Assembly: GCA_020846005.1 (NCBI GenBank)
Contig: JADLEQ010000066.1
Location: forward strand, 1-45,234
Reading direction: 5' to 3'
Origin: Polyangiaceae bacterium
GTDB lineage: Bacteria; Myxococcota_A; Polyangia; Polyangiales; Polyangiaceae
Length of the DNA stretch: 45,234 nt
Positions 23,339 through 31,705 of this stretch are shown piece by piece (within the stretch, counting starts at the first letter, position 1; each line of letters starts with the position of its first letter). Under the pieces are notes generated by a model that was not told where the DNA came from, ran no database searches, and saw only the letters and a program-made list of their open reading frames with translations. A program made the position numbers and the translations under genes.

Positions 23339-24825
23339 GCGACGCGCCCCCCGGTCGCCGCCGGCGCCTCCCGGCGCGCGGGACCGGTCACGCCAGCGCC
23401 GGCCAGGATCTCGCGGGCGGCGTCCGCCCGGGCCGCCCGCTCCACGACGACCGCCTCGTCCACCACGTGGTGACTCGCGAGCAGATCGAGGTAGTCGAGC
23501 TGGAGCGCGCCGGGGCGCCCCCCCACGCGCCCGCGCGACGGCAAGAGGAAGACGCCGTGCACCTCCGCGCGAGCCCTCAGGCGCTCGACGGTCGCGCGCG
23601 GGACGTGCAGCGCCGCGTGCGTGAACAGGTGCACGACCGGGCGCCGCGGATCGCGAGCCCGCGAGGCGTCGAGCACCGCCGCGAGCTCGCCGAGCGCCCG
23701 CGCCGGGTGCCGCCCGCGCGCCCCACGAAACGCCAGCACATGCGCCACCGGGAGGCGCCCCCCCAGCGCCGCGTGCGCCTCGTAGAGGCGCGCGTCGAAG
23801 AAGCGCAGCGAGACCTGGTCACCGCGGAGCAAGAGCTGCTTGCCGCGCGCGAGCGCCATCCCCCGCGCGAACACCGCGCGCGCGCCCCGCATCGACGCCG
23901 AGGCGTCGATGACGAGGTGGTGCACGCGCGCGGCGTCGTCTCGGGCGTGCTCGTGCGCGTAGTAGAGGACCTCGTCGTCCAGCACGCGGCGGGCGAGCTC
24001 GTCCGGGTCCCAGGCGAGCTCCGTCAGCACGAGCGTGTCGAGAGTCCCGCGGCGACCGATCCCCGCGTAGCCGTTCCCGGCCGCCGCCGACGCGCCGGGC
24101 GCCCCCTTCGTCTCGAGCACGCTCGGCAGGACATCGAGCGAGAATCGCGCGACGTCGTTCGCCTCGGGACTCCCGAGCGCGTGCAGCAGGTCGACCTCGA
24201 GCGAGGCGCCGCGCGCCGCATCGCCGCCCGCGACCCCGAACAGCCGCAGCGTGTCCAGATCGAGCGCGTCGACGAGCGTCCAGATCCAGGGGCGGCGCGC
24301 GAGGAGCGCCCCCATCGCCTCGACCTCGTCGTCGCGCGGGTCGTCCTCCAGCGCGCGGGCGAGGCGGGGCTCGAGATCGGCGAAGGGCGCAGGATCGCCC
24401 GGACGCGCCGCCGGCCGGCGCGGGGTGAGCGCCGGGAGCGCGACGGCGCCGAGGAGCTGCGCGAGCAGCGCCACCACCACCTCGTCCGCGAGCGGCTGGC
24501 GGCCGAGCTGGGTCGCGGTCTCGCTGTGCGCGATGGAACGCACGAGCTCCCGCCAGCCCGCGAGCACGGAGCGCCGCCCGCGCGGGAGCCGGTCGAGCTC
24601 GATCCGCGCGCCGAGGACGAACCGGGACCGCGCGCCCACCAGCGCGAGCCCGAGATCGTGGACGACGACGAACGGCACCCGGATCCCGATCCGCTCGAGC
24701 GCGCGCGACCAGCCGAGCGCGCGAGCGCCCAGCTCCGGCGCGAGCGGGCGCACGGCGCCGAGCGCGAGCGACCCGAGCGGCTCCGGCGGCGTGAGGGCCG
24801 AAGCGGGCGTGCGCGGCGCGGCCAT
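23335..24825 (-). CDS. vWA-like protein with degenerate MIDAS
   Basis: The 496-residue protein has an N-terminal helical region (about 1-290) without a recognised family and a C-terminal vWA-like domain (about 300-470). The MIDAS position reads HHLVIDASASMRGAR, i.e. DxSxS, preserving the metal-binding pattern; VHLFTHAAL takes the usual acidic-loop place and lacks its Asp. There is no signal peptide or membrane helix, so it is cytoplasmic. Cytoplasmic vWA proteins often work with MoxR-type AAA+ ATPases, but none is present nearby. The ATG at 24823-24825 follows TACGCT by 11 bases. Coupled to the HEAT/TPR gene by a GTGA overlap and divergent from ndh. Confidence 0.75.
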   Translation of the reverse strand: MAAPRTPASALTPPEPLGSLALGAVRPLAPELGARALGWSRALERIGIRVPFVVVHDLGLALVGARSRFVLGARIELDRLPRGRRSVLAGWRELVRSIAHSETATQLGRQPLADEVVVALLAQLLGAVALPALTPRRPAARPGDPAPFADLEPRLARALEDDPRDDEVEAMGALLARRPWIWTLVDALDLDTLRLFGVAGGDAARGASLEVDLLHALGSPEANDVARFSLDVLPSVLETKGAPGASAAAGNGYAGIGRRGTLDTLVLTELAWDPDELARRVLDDEVLYYAHEHARDDAARVHHLVIDASASMRGARAVFARGMALARGKQLLLRGDQVSLRFFDARLYEAHAALGGRLPVAHVLAFRGARGRHPARALGELAAVLDASRARDPRRPVVHLFTHAALHVPRATVERLRARAEVHGVFLLPSRGRVGGRPGALQLDYLDLLASHHVVDEAVVVERAARADAAREILAGAGVTGPARREAPAATGGRVA

Positions 24826-24919
24826 GGTGCGCGCGGAGCGTACCGCGTCTCCGCCGCGCCGTAGATCCCGGCGCGTGGCGTGGGCCGCACGCTCGCCTCC
24901 GCGTGGTATCACGCCTCTC

Positions 24920-26251
24920 GTGAAGCGCCTGGTCGTCGTCGGCGGAGGCTTCGGTGGGCTCACGGTGTGCCGGGCACTGCGCGGCACGCCGATTGACGTG
25001 ACGCTCGTCGATCGCGTCAACCACCACCTGTTCCAGCCGCTGCTCTACCAGGTGGCGATGGCGGGCCTGAGCCCTGCGGAGATCGCGTACCCGATCCGGA
25101 GCGCGTTCCGCGACGATCCCCGGGTGCGCGTGCTCCTCGGCGAGGTGGTCGCCATCGATCGCGACCTCCGCACGGTGCGCCTGCTGGACGGCGAGACGCT
25201 CGGCTACGACTGGCTGGTCGTCGCCGTCGGAGCGCAGAATGACTGGTTCGGCAAGGAGTCCACCTGGGGCGCGCGATCGCTCGGGTTGAAGTCGATCGAC
25301 GACGCGGTCGAGATCCGGCGGCGGGTGCTGCTCGCCTTCGAGGCGGCCGAGCGCGAGGCGGACTCGGCGTCGCGTGATCGCCTGCTCACGTTCGTGGTGA
25401 TCGGGGGCGGGCCGACCGGCGTCGAGGTCGCCGGCGCGCTGGCGGAGCTCGCGCGGACGGTGCTCGCCCGGGACTTCCGCGTGATCCGCCCGGAGTCCGC
25501 CCGGGTGGTGCTCGTCGAGCGCGGGACGCGCCTGCTCCCCGGCGGCTTCGATCCACGCTCCGCGGAGAGCGCCCAGCGACAGCTCGCCGAGCTGGGGGTC
25601 GAGGTGAGGCTCGGCGCCGAGGTGCGAGACCTCGACGACTCGGGTGTCGCGCTCGCTGACGGGCGAGTCGAGTGCGCGACCGTCCTCTGGACGGCCGGCG
25701 TCCGCGCGCGCGCGCTGACGGCGCGGCTCGGCGGCGTGACGGATCGCGCTGGCCGCGTCGAGGTAGCCCAAGACTGCAGCCTGCCGGGGCACCCGGAGGT
25801 GTTCGTGATCGGGGACGCTGCGCGGTTCGCGCCGGAGGGGAGCGCGCAGGCGCTACCCGGGATCGCGCCGGTGGCGATCCAGCAGGGTCGCTTCGTGGCC
25901 GAGGCGATCCGGCGCGACCTCCGCGCGCAGCCGCGAGGTCGGTTCTCCTACCGCGACAAGGGGATCATGGCGACGATCGGCCGATCCCGCGCCGTGGCCG
26001 AGGCCGGGCGGCTCCGCTTCGGCGGGCTGTTGGCGTGGGTCGCGTGGCTCGTCATCCACCTCTGGTACCTGATCGGGTTCCGCAACCGGTTCGTCGTGCT
26101 CTTCTCGTGGTTCTGGAACTACGTCGCGTATCGCCGGGGCGCGCGGTTGATCACCGGGGAGCGCGCCTGGGAGCGGCTCGCGGACTACGGCGTGGGCGAG
26201 GAGCCGCGGCTCCCACCACCCGAGGACACTCAGCCCGGATCGCGCCAGTAG
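24920..26251 (+). CDS. ndh: Type II NADH:quinone oxidoreductase
   Basis: The 443-residue flavoprotein has two dinucleotide-binding folds: VVVGGGFGG at the N-terminus for FAD and VVIGGGPTGVEVAGALAEL (about 155-173) for NADH, with GDAA near 300 in the FAD-contact motif. The C-terminus has a hydrophobic stretch (LLAWVAWLVIHLWYLIGF, about 372-389) typical of the membrane anchor of NDH-2. It transfers electrons from NADH to quinone without proton pumping. The GTG start follows TATCAC by 7 bases. The 3' end overlaps the converging nitrilase gene by 22 bases. Confidence 0.93.
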   Translation: MKRLVVVGGGFGGLTVCRALRGTPIDVTLVDRVNHHLFQPLLYQVAMAGLSPAEIAYPIRSAFRDDPRVRVLLGEVVAIDRDLRTVRLLDGETLGYDWLVVAVGAQNDWFGKESTWGARSLGLKSIDDAVEIRRRVLLAFEAAEREADSASRDRLLTFVVIGGGPTGVEVAGALAELARTVLARDFRVIRPESARVVLVERGTRLLPGGFDPRSAESAQRQLAELGVEVRLGAEVRDLDDSGVALADGRVECATVLWTAGVRARALTARLGGVTDRAGRVEVAQDCSLPGHPEVFVIGDAARFAPEGSAQALPGIAPVAIQQGRFVAEAIRRDLRAQPRGRFSYRDKGIMATIGRSRAVAEAGRLRFGGLLAWVAWLVIHLWYLIGFRNRFVVLFSWFWNYVAYRRGARLITGERAWERLADYGVGEEPRLPPPEDTQPGSRQ

Positions 26252-27003
26252 AAGCCTCGCTCCCGCCGGTCCCGCCGGAGCGCCTCGAGCGCCGCGAAGT
26301 CGAGGTCGACGACCAGCACGCCCGAGCCCGGGACCGCTCGGAAGAACGCGTCCGGGTCGAGCGCCGTCGGATCCGCGAACCCCGCGACGCCGCTCGCGCG
26401 GAGCGCAGGGAGCTCGGAGGCGGGATCGAAGTCGCTGACGCCGATGAAACAGCCGAGCTCGTATGCGCGCGACACCGCCAGGTGCCGCCAGAGCGAGCAC
26501 GAATAGTCGGGCGTCGCCTTGCGGGACACGCTGAGCGCCGGGACCAGGACGAGGTCGGGGAGCGCGGCCGCGCGCGTCAGCAGATCGGCGAACCAGAAGT
26601 CGGCGCAGATCAGGACGAGCGCCGGGTGGCCCGCGATCGTCACCTCGCCGAGCGAGGTGCCCGGCGTCACCACCGCGCGCTCGATCGCGTACGGGCGGAG
26701 CTTCTCGTACCTGCCCGTGACCGCGCCGCTCGCGTCGACCACCACGCCCGAGTTCACGATCGTGTCGCCACGTGGCTCGAAGCGCGAGCCGCCGACGACG
26801 TGGCAGCCGAGCTCGCGGGCGAGCGCCGCCACGTCGCGGAGATACTCCGCGGGATCGCCGCCGAGATGGAACCGCTCCGGCAGGAGCACGCAGTCGCCCG
26901 CCGACAGCGTGCCCGCGAGCGGCGCGAGGAGCGCGCGCAGGGCGGTGACGTTCGTCTCCCCCGGCGCGTGCCGCAGCACGGGCTGGACCAGCACGAGCTT
27001 CAC
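26230..27003 (-). CDS. Nitrilase-superfamily amidohydrolase
   Basis: The 257-residue protein has the complete Glu-Lys-Cys triad of carbon-nitrogen hydrolases: Glu43 (LLPERF), Lys101 (YEKLRPY) and Cys133 (LICADFWF). The family cleaves amide or nitrile C-N bonds in the cytoplasm through a thioester; the substrate here is unknown. Length is normal for a single-domain member. The GTG start at 27001-27003 precedes the first beta-strand (MKLVLVQPV) directly. Upstream on the same strand are a C/T-rich leader, a 32-codon small gene and a promoter, so expression may be controlled by a long leader. It converges with ndh with a 22-base overlap. Confidence 0.88.
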   Translation of the reverse strand: MKLVLVQPVLRHAPGETNVTALRALLAPLAGTLSAGDCVLLPERFHLGGDPAEYLRDVAALARELGCHVVGGSRFEPRGDTIVNSGVVVDASGAVTGRYEKLRPYAIERAVVTPGTSLGEVTIAGHPALVLICADFWFADLLTRAAALPDLVLVPALSVSRKATPDYSCSLWRHLAVSRAYELGCFIGVSDFDPASELPALRASGVAGFADPTALDPDAFFRAVPGSGVLVVDLDFAALEALRRDRRERGFYWRDPG

Positions 27004-27029
27004 CGCGAGCCCCCGGTTCGTCGCACCAC

Positions 27030-27073
27030 GAGGAAGAGAGACGACGAAGGAAAGTGACTAAGGAAGGGAGGAG
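27030..27073 (-). promoter_or_regulatory. Pyrimidine-rich, G-poor leader segment (possible rut site)
   Basis: Read on the minus strand this 44-base stretch is nearly all C and T, with very few G, unlike any other intergenic stretch in the window. It lies between the 32-codon small gene and the nitrilase start. Rho loads on such C-rich, G-poor RNA, so Rho-dependent attenuation is possible; a purine-rich opposite strand could also form unusual DNA structure. Confidence 0.4.
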
Positions 27074-27079
27074 TCGGGG

Positions 27080-27178
27080 CTACGCGAGCGCAGTGACGGG
27101 GAGGCGGAGGCGCTCCAGGAGCTTCTTCAGGTACCGCATGACGGTCTCCTTCTCGGTCCGCTGCGCGATGGCGCGCAT
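27080..27178 (-). CDS. Small basic protein, 32 residues
   Basis: An ATG at 27176-27178 opens a 32-codon frame ending TAG (27080-27082). Of its 32 sense codons, 31 end in G or C, as in real genes here, whereas the 18 codons upstream in the same frame show only 10 of 18. The peptide (MRAIAQRTEKETVMRYLKKL and onward) is basic and predicted to be an amphipathic helix. A TTGACG-18-TAGGAA promoter lies just upstream, leaving a leader of about 14 bases. It may be a functional small protein or a leader peptide controlling the nitrilase gene 76 bases downstream. No homologue is recognised. Confidence 0.55.
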   Translation of the reverse strand: MRAIAQRTEKETVMRYLKKLLERLRLPVTALA

Positions 27179-27198
27179 GTGGGCCGATGTGCGGCGGC

Positions 27199-27228
27199 TT
27201 CCTACTCGACCCGGCCTCAGATCGTCAA
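27199..27228 (-). promoter_or_regulatory. Sigma70-like promoter of the small gene/nitrilase leader
   Basis: On the minus strand TTGACG (27223-27228), an 18-base spacer and TAGGAA (27199-27204) point at the small gene and the nitrilase. The rest of the 27004-27336 gap holds only the panE -10-like TAGAAG at 27325-27330. Confidence 0.55.
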
Positions 27229-27336
27229 GTTCCGCGATCCCAGGCGCCCTGGCGTGTCCCCTATTGCGCCATGACTGGAATCCAGGCGGCGCCGGCGCCC
27301 TCGGCGGGGCGCGCGGTCCCCTGATAGAAGCGCCTG

Positions 27337-28392
27337 GTGACCACCACGCGCGTGTTGATCGTGGGCGCCGGCGCCATCGGCGGCGTGCTCGCCGTGCACC
27401 TCGCCGAGCTCGGCGCGGAGGTCCACGTCCTCACGACGAATCACCACATCGCCGCGGCCCTGCGGGCGCAGGGCGCGCGGCTGCGCGTCGATGGGAGCGC
27501 CACGCCGGTGGGCCTCGCGGGCGTCCACGAGCACCTGGACGATCACCTCCCTCCGTTCGAGTTCGTGCTGCTGGCGACCCAGCCCCCGCAGGTGGAGGAC
27601 GCCGCGCGGAGCGCGCTCCCGTGGCTCGCCGCCGCCGGGCGCATGGTCGTGCTGCAGAACGGCCTGTGCGAGGAGCGCATCGCGCGCATCGCGGGGCCGC
27701 AGCGCGTGGTCGGCGCCGTGGTCGCGTGGGGCGCGTCGATGGTGGAGCCGGGGCTCTACGATCGCACCAGCGCGGGCGGCTTCAGCATCGGGCGCCTGGA
27801 CGGCGCGGTGGACGCGCCCCTCGAGTCGCTGGCGACGCTGCTCGAGTCGGTCGGCCCGGTCACGGTGTCGCGCAACCTGCCCGGGCTCCGGTGGAGCAAG
27901 CTGGCGATCAACTGCGTGGTGTCGACGCTCGGCACGATCGGGGGGGATCGCCTGGGCGCGCTCTTGCGCCACCGCTTCGTCCGTCGCCTCGGGCTCGAGA
28001 TCATGACGGAGACGGTGGCGGTGGCGCGCGCCGAGGGCGTGCGCCTGGAGAAGGTGAGCGGGACGTTCGACCTCGAGTGGCTGGCGCTGTCCCCCGAGGA
28101 GCGCGAGAAGGTCGGCTCGCCGTCCCTCGTGGCGAAGCACACGCTCTTGCTGGCCGTCGGCGCGCGGTACCGCCGGTTGCGATCGAGCATGCTCTCCGCC
28201 ATCGAGCGCGGGAGGACCCCGGCCGTCGACTTCCTGAATGGCGAGGTGGTCGATCGCGGCGCGCGGCACGGCCTCCCGACGCCAGTCAACGCGGCCGCGC
28301 GGGAGCTGGTGTGGAGCATCTCGCGCAAGGAGCGGTCCTCGGGGCTGGACACGCTGCGCGGCCTCCACCACGCCACGCGACGCCTCTCGTGA
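27337..28392 (+). CDS. panE: 2-dehydropantoate 2-reductase (ApbA/PanE family)
   Basis: The 351-residue protein has the NADPH-binding loop VLIVGAGAIGGVLAVHL at the N-terminus, the conserved QNGL segment (about 108) and the catalytic-lysine region WSKLAINCVVSTLGTI (about 186-202). The family reduces ketopantoate to pantoate in pantothenate/CoA synthesis; paralogues act on other 2-keto acids, so the substrate is probable rather than certain. The GTG start lies 6 bases after TAGAAG, suggesting a leaderless mRNA. A GTGA overlap couples it to the Sco1-like gene. The C-terminal segment carries the usual DFLNGEVVDRGARHGLPTPV motif. Confidence 0.87.
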   Translation: MTTTRVLIVGAGAIGGVLAVHLAELGAEVHVLTTNHHIAAALRAQGARLRVDGSATPVGLAGVHEHLDDHLPPFEFVLLATQPPQVEDAARSALPWLAAAGRMVVLQNGLCEERIARIAGPQRVVGAVVAWGASMVEPGLYDRTSAGGFSIGRLDGAVDAPLESLATLLESVGPVTVSRNLPGLRWSKLAINCVVSTLGTIGGDRLGALLRHRFVRRLGLEIMTETVAVARAEGVRLEKVSGTFDLEWLALSPEEREKVGSPSLVAKHTLLLAVGARYRRLRSSMLSAIERGRTPAVDFLNGEVVDRGARHGLPTPVNAAARELVWSISRKERSSGLDTLRGLHHATRRLS

Positions 28393-28985
28393 CGCCGATC
28401 GAGCGGCGCCGAGTCCCGCGGCGTGCCGCGCTGCTGGCAGCCGGGTCGCTCGCCCTCGGTGCCGGCTGCGCGCGCCGCTCGCCACCGCCGGACTTCGGCG
28501 CCCTCGGGGACTTCGCGCTGACCGACCAGGACGGGCGGGGCGTGACCGCCGCCACCCTGCGAGGGCGGGTGTGGGTCGCTGCGTTCATGTTCACGCGCTG
28601 TCCGAAGGTCTGCCCGCGCATGACGGCGCGAATGAAGGAGTTGCAGCGGCGCGCGGCCGCGCGCGGGATCCCGCTCCAGCTCGTGAGCATCAGCGTCGAC
28701 AACGAGCACGACACCCCCGAGCGCCTCCGCGCCTACGCGACCGAGCACGGGGCCGATCTGACCACGTGGGCGTTCCTGACGGGCGATCACGCCGAGGTGA
28801 AGCGCACGAGCGTCGAGGGCTTCAAGCTGGCGCTGGACGGCAAGCTCGATCCCGCCGCCGATCACTTCGGCCTGCTCCACGCGACGCACCTGGTGCTCGT
28901 CGACCGCGCGGGACACCTTCGCGGCTACTTCCGCACGACGGACGACGTGCTGGACGAGCTCCTCGAGGCCGCGCGGGCGCTGTGA
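28389..28985 (+). CDS. Sco1/SenC copper-chaperone lipoprotein
   Basis: The 198-residue protein has a twin-Arg-rich n-region and lipobox LGAGC (Cys27), then a thioredoxin-fold Sco1 domain. The copper-binding CxxxC is Cys71/Cys75 (FTRCPKVCPRM) and the third ligand is His164 (HATHLVLVD). Sco proteins deliver copper to cytochrome c oxidase subunit II or act as thiol reductases in the periplasm. The GTG start overlaps the panE stop as GTGA. No cytochrome oxidase genes are in the window, so the partner is elsewhere. A strong hairpin follows at 29029. Confidence 0.9.
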   Translation: MTPIERRRVPRRAALLAAGSLALGAGCARRSPPPDFGALGDFALTDQDGRGVTAATLRGRVWVAAFMFTRCPKVCPRMTARMKELQRRAAARGIPLQLVSISVDNEHDTPERLRAYATEHGADLTTWAFLTGDHAEVKRTSVEGFKLALDGKLDPAADHFGLLHATHLVLVDRAGHLRGYFRTTDDVLDELLEAARAL

Positions 28986-29028
28986 CGTTCAGGTGCGCGA
29001 GCGGGAGGAGCCCCGCGGCGCGACCGAC

Positions 29029-29052
29029 GCGGGGGAGGGCCTCCTCCCCCGC
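29029..29052. terminator. Strong bidirectional hairpin
   Basis: GCGGGGGAGG (29029-29038) pairs perfectly with CCTCCCCCGC (29043-29052) around the loop GCCT. It sits between the convergent Sco1-like and beta-barrel-like genes and probably ends both transcripts. Confidence 0.65.
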
Positions 29053-29059
29053 CCTCCCG

Positions 29060-29905
29060 TCAGTAATACCCGCCGATGCCGACCGTCAGGCCGTAGGAGA
29101 GCTCCGAGTAGCTGTCGGCCTCCTCCGACACGGCGCCGGACTTCATCTCCGACGAGCCGCCCACAGGCAGGTGGAGGTACGGCCCGGCGAAGATCGCCAC
29201 GTGCTCGATGGGGCTGATCACGAACGGCGCGTCGAGCGTGACGTTGGTGGTCGAGGTCGTCGTCTCCACGGTGACGGTAGCTCCACCCGAGGAGTCCTTC
29301 TCCTCGACGGTGTGCGTGCCGTAGAGGAGGCCGGCGCGGATCCAGAGCCCGAACGTCTCGTCGAACGGGATCGCGTAGCCCACGCGGGGGTTGATGAGGA
29401 ACACCGAGATCGTGGGGCCATCCTCCTTGTTGGTCTGGCCGTCGACCTCCGACTCCGACTCCGTGGAAATCGACGCGTAGGTGAGCGACCCGCCGACGCT
29501 CACGCCCTCGGTGACGAAGAAGTCGAGCGCGAGCCGGGGCACGTTGCCGGCGGTAAACGCCTGCGGGTTGCCGAAGAGCCCGATCGTCGTCGCGCTCTCC
29601 GTGGTCTTGGTCGTGCTCGACCCACCCATGCCGTTCGGCATCTTCAGCTCCGTCGTCTGCGAGTCGAGGAAGACGCCGGTGAGTCGCTCCGCCGCGAACA
29701 CGAGCTGGCCCTCGTTGCCGACGTTGTCGACCTCGGCCGGCCGCGAGTAGCTGCCCGTCGAGTACGACCCGCCGTAGGACTGCTGCGGCTGCTGCCCGTA
29801 GGGCTGCTGCCCGTAGGGCTGCGCGTACTGGGCGTGCGCGCCAGCGGCGGCGAGGAAGACTCCGAGACCGAGAGAGAGGGTGGGGCGGGTTCGCATGGCG
29901 CGCAT
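29060..29905 (-). CDS. Probable outer-membrane beta-barrel protein
   Basis: The 281-residue product has a signal peptide (LSLGLGVFLAAAGAHAQ), a Gln/Tyr/Gly-rich segment with QPYGQQPYGQQPQQ (about 25-40) and then alternating hydrophobic/polar strands rich in Ser, Thr and Gly ending in aromatic residues (VGIGGYY). This fits an outer-membrane barrel; no specific family is recognised. The start is the ATG at 29903-29905, with GGGG about 6-9 bases upstream; a second ATG at 29894-29896 is possible. It converges with the Sco1-like gene, and its upstream neighbour purK is 119 bases away on the same strand. Confidence 0.75.
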   Translation of the reverse strand: MRAMRTRPTLSLGLGVFLAAAGAHAQYAQPYGQQPYGQQPQQSYGGSYSTGSYSRPAEVDNVGNEGQLVFAAERLTGVFLDSQTTELKMPNGMGGSSTTKTTESATTIGLFGNPQAFTAGNVPRLALDFFVTEGVSVGGSLTYASISTESESEVDGQTNKEDGPTISVFLINPRVGYAIPFDETFGLWIRAGLLYGTHTVEEKDSSGGATVTVETTTSTTNVTLDAPFVISPIEHVAIFAGPYLHLPVGGSSEMKSGAVSEEADSYSELSYGLTVGIGGYY

Positions 29906-30024
29906 GGTAGCCCCGGGCAGAGTCTGCGCGCCAGTCGAGCGTGCCGGCCCGCCCTGGGAGCCCGCGTCGGCGCCCGGCGCGTCCCGCGGGGGTTGCGGCG
30001 GCCCACGTCGCACGGGGCGGCGGA

Positions 30025-31143
30025 TCACTCGCCGGCGTGCACCACCGGCACGAGGCTCCGCGCGCGCACGGCCCGCGCCTCCAGCTCGCCCGCGTCCGGT
30101 GCCGTGATCGTCACGTGCCCCACCTTGCGCCCCGGGCGCGGCTCCTTGCCGTAGTCGTGCAGGTGCGCGCCGGGGATGGCCAAGAGCTCGCGAGCGTCCG
30201 GCAGGGCGCCGATCGCGTTCAGCATCACCACGGGGCCGGTGGCCACCGCGGGGCCGAGCGGCCAGCCGACGACCGCGCGCAGGTGGTTCTCGAACTGGCT
30301 CGCGACCGCGCCCTCGATGGTGGCGTGCCCTGAGTTGTGGACGCGCGGCGCCAGCTCGCTCGCGAGCAGCTCCTCACCCACCTGGAAGAGCTCGAGCGCG
30401 AGTACGCCGACGTAGCCGAACGAGTCGAGGAGCGCGCGGACCGCGCGATGCGCGCGCTCGGTGAGCGCACCCGAGGCGTGGGGCGCCGGTACCCGGGACT
30501 CGATCAGGATGCCGTGCTCGTGGCGGTTCTCGACGAGCGGGTAGAGCTCCACCGCGCCGTCGCGCCCCCGGGCCGCGAGGACGCTCACCTCTCGGTCGAA
30601 CGCGACGTGCTCCTCGAGCACGAGCGGCGCGGGCGCCAGGGCCTCGAACGCCGCAGGCAGCTCTCCCAGCTCGCGGAGGCGACGCTGCCCCTTGCCGTCG
30701 TACCCCTCGCGGCGCGTCTTGAGCACGGCGGGCAGCCCGAGCTCGGCGACGGCGCGCTGCAGATCGGCGAGCGTGTCGACGGCGCGAAAGCGAGGCGTCG
30801 CCAGGCCGAGCGCGCGGAACCGCTCCTTCTCGTGCACGCGGTCCTGCGCGACCGCCAACGCCTCGACGGGCGGCCACACGGGGACGCGGCGCGCCACCGC
30901 CTCGGCGAGCGCGACCGGCACGCGCTCGAACTCGTAGGTGACCGCGTCGCAGTCGGCGAGCCGCGCTGGGATCGCGGGGTCGCTCCAGTCGGCGCATACG
31001 TGGTCGGCCACCTCTCGGGCGGGCGCGTCCGTGGCGGGGTCGACTACGCGCAGCCGCACCCCCAGCGCGTGGCCGCTCAGCGCCAGCATCCGCGCGAGCT
31101 GGCCGCCACCGAGCACGCCCACGAGCGGACGGCGGCCGCTCAC
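30025..31143 (-). CDS. purK: 5-(carboxyamino)imidazole ribonucleotide synthase
   Basis: The 372-residue ATP-grasp enzyme makes N5-CAIR from AIR, bicarbonate and ATP in purine synthesis. Visible are the N-terminal [12 protein letters not shown] motif, [11 protein letters not shown] (ATP-binding loop), [12 protein letters not shown], and the C-terminal [14 protein letters not shown] and [10 protein letters not shown] signatures. Its product is used directly by PurE. The GTG start (31141-31143) overlaps the purE stop as GTGA, so the two enzymes are translated together in a minus-strand operon. Length and motifs are normal. Confidence 0.96.
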   Translation of the reverse strand: MSGRRPLVGVLGGGQLARMLALSGHALGVRLRVVDPATDAPAREVADHVCADWSDPAIPARLADCDAVTYEFERVPVALAEAVARRVPVWPPVEALAVAQDRVHEKERFRALGLATPRFRAVDTLADLQRAVAELGLPAVLKTRREGYDGKGQRRLRELGELPAAFEALAPAPLVLEEHVAFDREVSVLAARGRDGAVELYPLVENRHEHGILIESRVPAPHASGALTERAHRAVRALLDSFGYVGVLALELFQVGEELLASELAPRVHNSGHATIEGAVASQFENHLRAVVGWPLGPAVATGPVVMLNAIGALPDARELLAIPGAHLHDYGKEPRPGRKVGHVTITAPDAGELEARAVRARSLVPVVHAGE

Positions 31144-31703
31144 GGCGCGCGAGGATCGGGCTGGGCGAGCACGCTCGCGGTCTGGCGCTCCCGGTACGCG
31201 AGCAGCGCCAGGCGGAGCCGCTCGTCGCCGAGCGCGAGGATCGACACCGCGAGGAGCGCCGCGTTCACCGCGCCCGGCTTGCCGATCGCCAGCGTGCCGA
31301 CGGGAACCCCGGCTGGCATCTGTACGATGGAGAGCAGGGAATCGACGCCGCGGAGCGTCTTGCTCTCGACCGGGACGCCGAGCACGGGCAGCGCGCACTT
31401 GGCCGAGAGCATCCCGGGCAGGTGCGCCGCCCCACCGGCACCGGCGATGATCACCTGGAGGCCGCGGCCGGCCGCGCCGGTCGCGTACTCGAAGAGCAGA
31501 TCGGGCGTGCGGTGCGCCGACACCACGCGCACCTCGTGGGGAACGCCCAGCTCGGCCAGCGTCGACGCGGCGTGCTCGAGCGTCTCCCAGTCGCTCCGCG
31601 ATCCCATCACCACGCCCACCAACGGGGCGGCGGCCCCCTTCGCGGCGCCGGCCCTCCGGGCGCGACGGATCGGGGCCGCGGCGCGTGCGCCCCGGCGCGT
31701 CAC
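31140..31703 (-). CDS. purE: N5-carboxyaminoimidazole ribonucleotide mutase
   Basis: The 187-residue protein converts N5-CAIR to CAIR. It contains [18 protein letters not shown] with the catalytic His, [14 protein letters not shown], and the [15 protein letters not shown] signature. The GTG start lies only 2 bases after the stop of the PEGA-protein gene, so it is probably coupled. It adds an unusual basic extension of about 27 residues (many Arg and Ala) before the fold; a TTG inside PLVGVV could be an alternative start. Downstream purK overlaps it by 4 bases. Confidence 0.95.
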   Translation of the reverse strand: MTRRGARAAAPIRRARRAGAAKGAAAPLVGVVMGSRSDWETLEHAASTLAELGVPHEVRVVSAHRTPDLLFEYATGAAGRGLQVIIAGAGGAAHLPGMLSAKCALPVLGVPVESKTLRGVDSLLSIVQMPAGVPVGTLAIGKPGAVNAALLAVSILALGDERLRLALLAYRERQTASVLAQPDPRAP

Positions 31704-31705
31704 GC

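Noticed and set aside
26230..28485. Long antisense frames across panE and the Sco1-like gene
   Set aside because: They mirror strongly coding plus-strand genes and match no family; GC-rich genes routinely give open antisense frames.
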